Shown here: one piece after another, positions 63,568-64,000 of the stretch
How the letters are laid out: each line of letters opens with the position of its first letter
Position numbering within the stretch: position 1 is the stretch's first letter
Assembly (NCBI GenBank): GCA_002102555.1
Contig: MCFL01000115.1
Coordinates: 1-64,000 of the forward strand
DNA: 64,000 nucleotides
Direction of reading: 5' to 3'
DNA from: Catenaria anguillulae PL171
Taxonomy: Eukaryota; Blastocladiomycota; Blastocladiomycetes; Blastocladiales; Catenariaceae
Made by a program: the position numbers and the translations under genes
The notes under the pieces: model-generated
Told to the model about the DNA's origin: nothing
The model's input: only the letters and a program-made list of their open reading frames with translations
The model's database searches: none

Positions 63568-64000
63568 CTAACATGTCTGCTTTGCAAACCACCCGCTTGC
63601 TCCCAACAACCCACCGTGCCTGTCCTTGCTCAACCACGGCACACGCGCATTCGAACATGTGTCATCTTCTTGTCCCACACACGCCTTGACGCTGCGTGCA
63701 CCTTGCTCGCCCGTCACATACCGCTCGCCAGAAAAGTGCCGGTAGCCCGACCACATGGGCGGCAAGTGGGGTACCAGATCGTTTTCTTCAACCACACGTG
63801 CGACTCGGCCCGCCAACACTCGATCGACCAAGTTTGCGAATTGAACATTGCCCATGCGTGGCATACCAAACGAAACGAGCCGAATGCGGGAACGCTCCAC
63901 TGCGAAATCAGCTGCAGCCAAATCGAGTGCCGCCAGCGTCGCAACTGCGCCGCCAAGGGAATGGCCAGTGAACACAAGGGACCAATCGCTCGTATTTGCC
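63568..64000 (-). CDS. Class-3 lipase, C-terminal part (continues past window)
   Basis: Open to the right edge; about 144 residues visible. The nucleophile elbow is LVFTGHSLGGAVATLAALDL (Gly-His-Ser-Leu-Gly), the acid is in VEENDLVPHLPPMWSGY, and the catalytic His is in GYRHFSGERYV: the order and spacing of fungal triacylglycerol lipases (Rhizomucor type, lipase_3). SFGMPRMGNVQFANLVD is the usual strand after the elbow. A pair of late Cys may form a disulfide, fitting secretion. The N-terminus with any signal peptide is outside the window. Confidence 0.9.
   Translation of the reverse strand, partial: ANTSDWSLVFTGHSLGGAVATLAALDLAAADFAVERSRIRLVSFGMPRMGNVQFANLVDRVLAGRVARVVEENDLVPHLPPMWSGYRHFSGERYVTGEQGARSVKACVGQEDDTCSNARVPWLSKDRHGGLLGASGWFAKQTC

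Noticed and set aside
1-64000. CRISPR arrays, bacterial operons or ribosome binding sites
   Set aside because: Spliceosomal introns, Pol III tRNA genes and eukaryotic gene families show this is nuclear fungal DNA; no regularly spaced repeats were seen.

Overview
The window is nuclear DNA of a GC-rich fungus. It has short spliceosomal introns (mostly 49-102 nt, often with GTACGT-type donors), a Sho1-type osmosensor with a C-terminal SH3 domain, a fungal CLC protein, a fungal-type membrane J-protein, Coq4, Rrp6, a 20S proteasome subunit and MICOS and AAA-protease genes. The secreted or membrane families and the multi-exon integrase-like transposase would suit an early-diverging (zoosporic) fungus. 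That placement is an inference; nothing here fixes the phylum.

Layout. 1-840: 3' part of an unrecognised minus-strand gene. 1357-2522: SHO1-like gene with two small indels. 2836-4557 (-): mitochondrial TPR protein resembling Mgr3. 4558-6800: no gene seen, short tandem repeats. 6801-9589: amino-acid/ethanolamine permease-like gene broken by several frame changes. 9812-13165 (-): three J-protein copies in a row, two broken and one intact. 13636-15698 and 17339-22453 (+): two paralogous Cys-rich single-pass membrane proteins of an unrecognised family that share a C-terminal motif. 22880-25885 (-): membrane-anchored subtilisin. 26691-26762 (-): tRNA-Trp. 27291-28342 (+): proteasome beta5.

28590-40168 is the most unusual part. 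A tRNA-Arg(ACG) gene has been split by a 5'-truncated LINE (34995-40097, minus strand, 17-bp target duplication). A 6.38-kb DNA transposon (28609-34987; 71-bp terminal inverted repeats, 7-bp target duplication CAGGGGC) has then landed at the 3' end of that LINE. The transposon carries an apparently intact five-exon DDE integrase-like transposase and an apparently intact five-exon cargo gene with a RING-like zinc cluster. The downstream copy of the target duplication rebuilds a nearly complete tRNA-Arg.

40495-43859 (-): two single-pass membrane proteins of unknown function. 44190-49624: a run of genes for mitochondrial or nucleotide functions (UMP-CMP kinase with a targeting extension, COQ4, mS34-like ribosomal protein, m-AAA protease). 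50447-51664: GPI-type alpha-carbonic anhydrase with a 19-nt exon. 52052-52723 (-): LURP-one-like protein. 53012-55707 (-): RRP6 exosome nuclease. 55933-57833: ASNSD1-type asparagine-synthetase-like protein. 58532-62160 (-): seven-exon CLC protein with a substituted gating glutamate. 62653-63453: MIC26/27-type MICOS subunit. 63568-64000 (-): 3' part of a class-3 lipase running off the window.

Exon structures were inferred from GT-AG sites, frame continuity and family motifs. For nearly all multi-exon models the exons sum to a whole number of codons. The first 12 kb is rich in small frame changes within otherwise well-conserved coding sequence, unlike the rest of the window.
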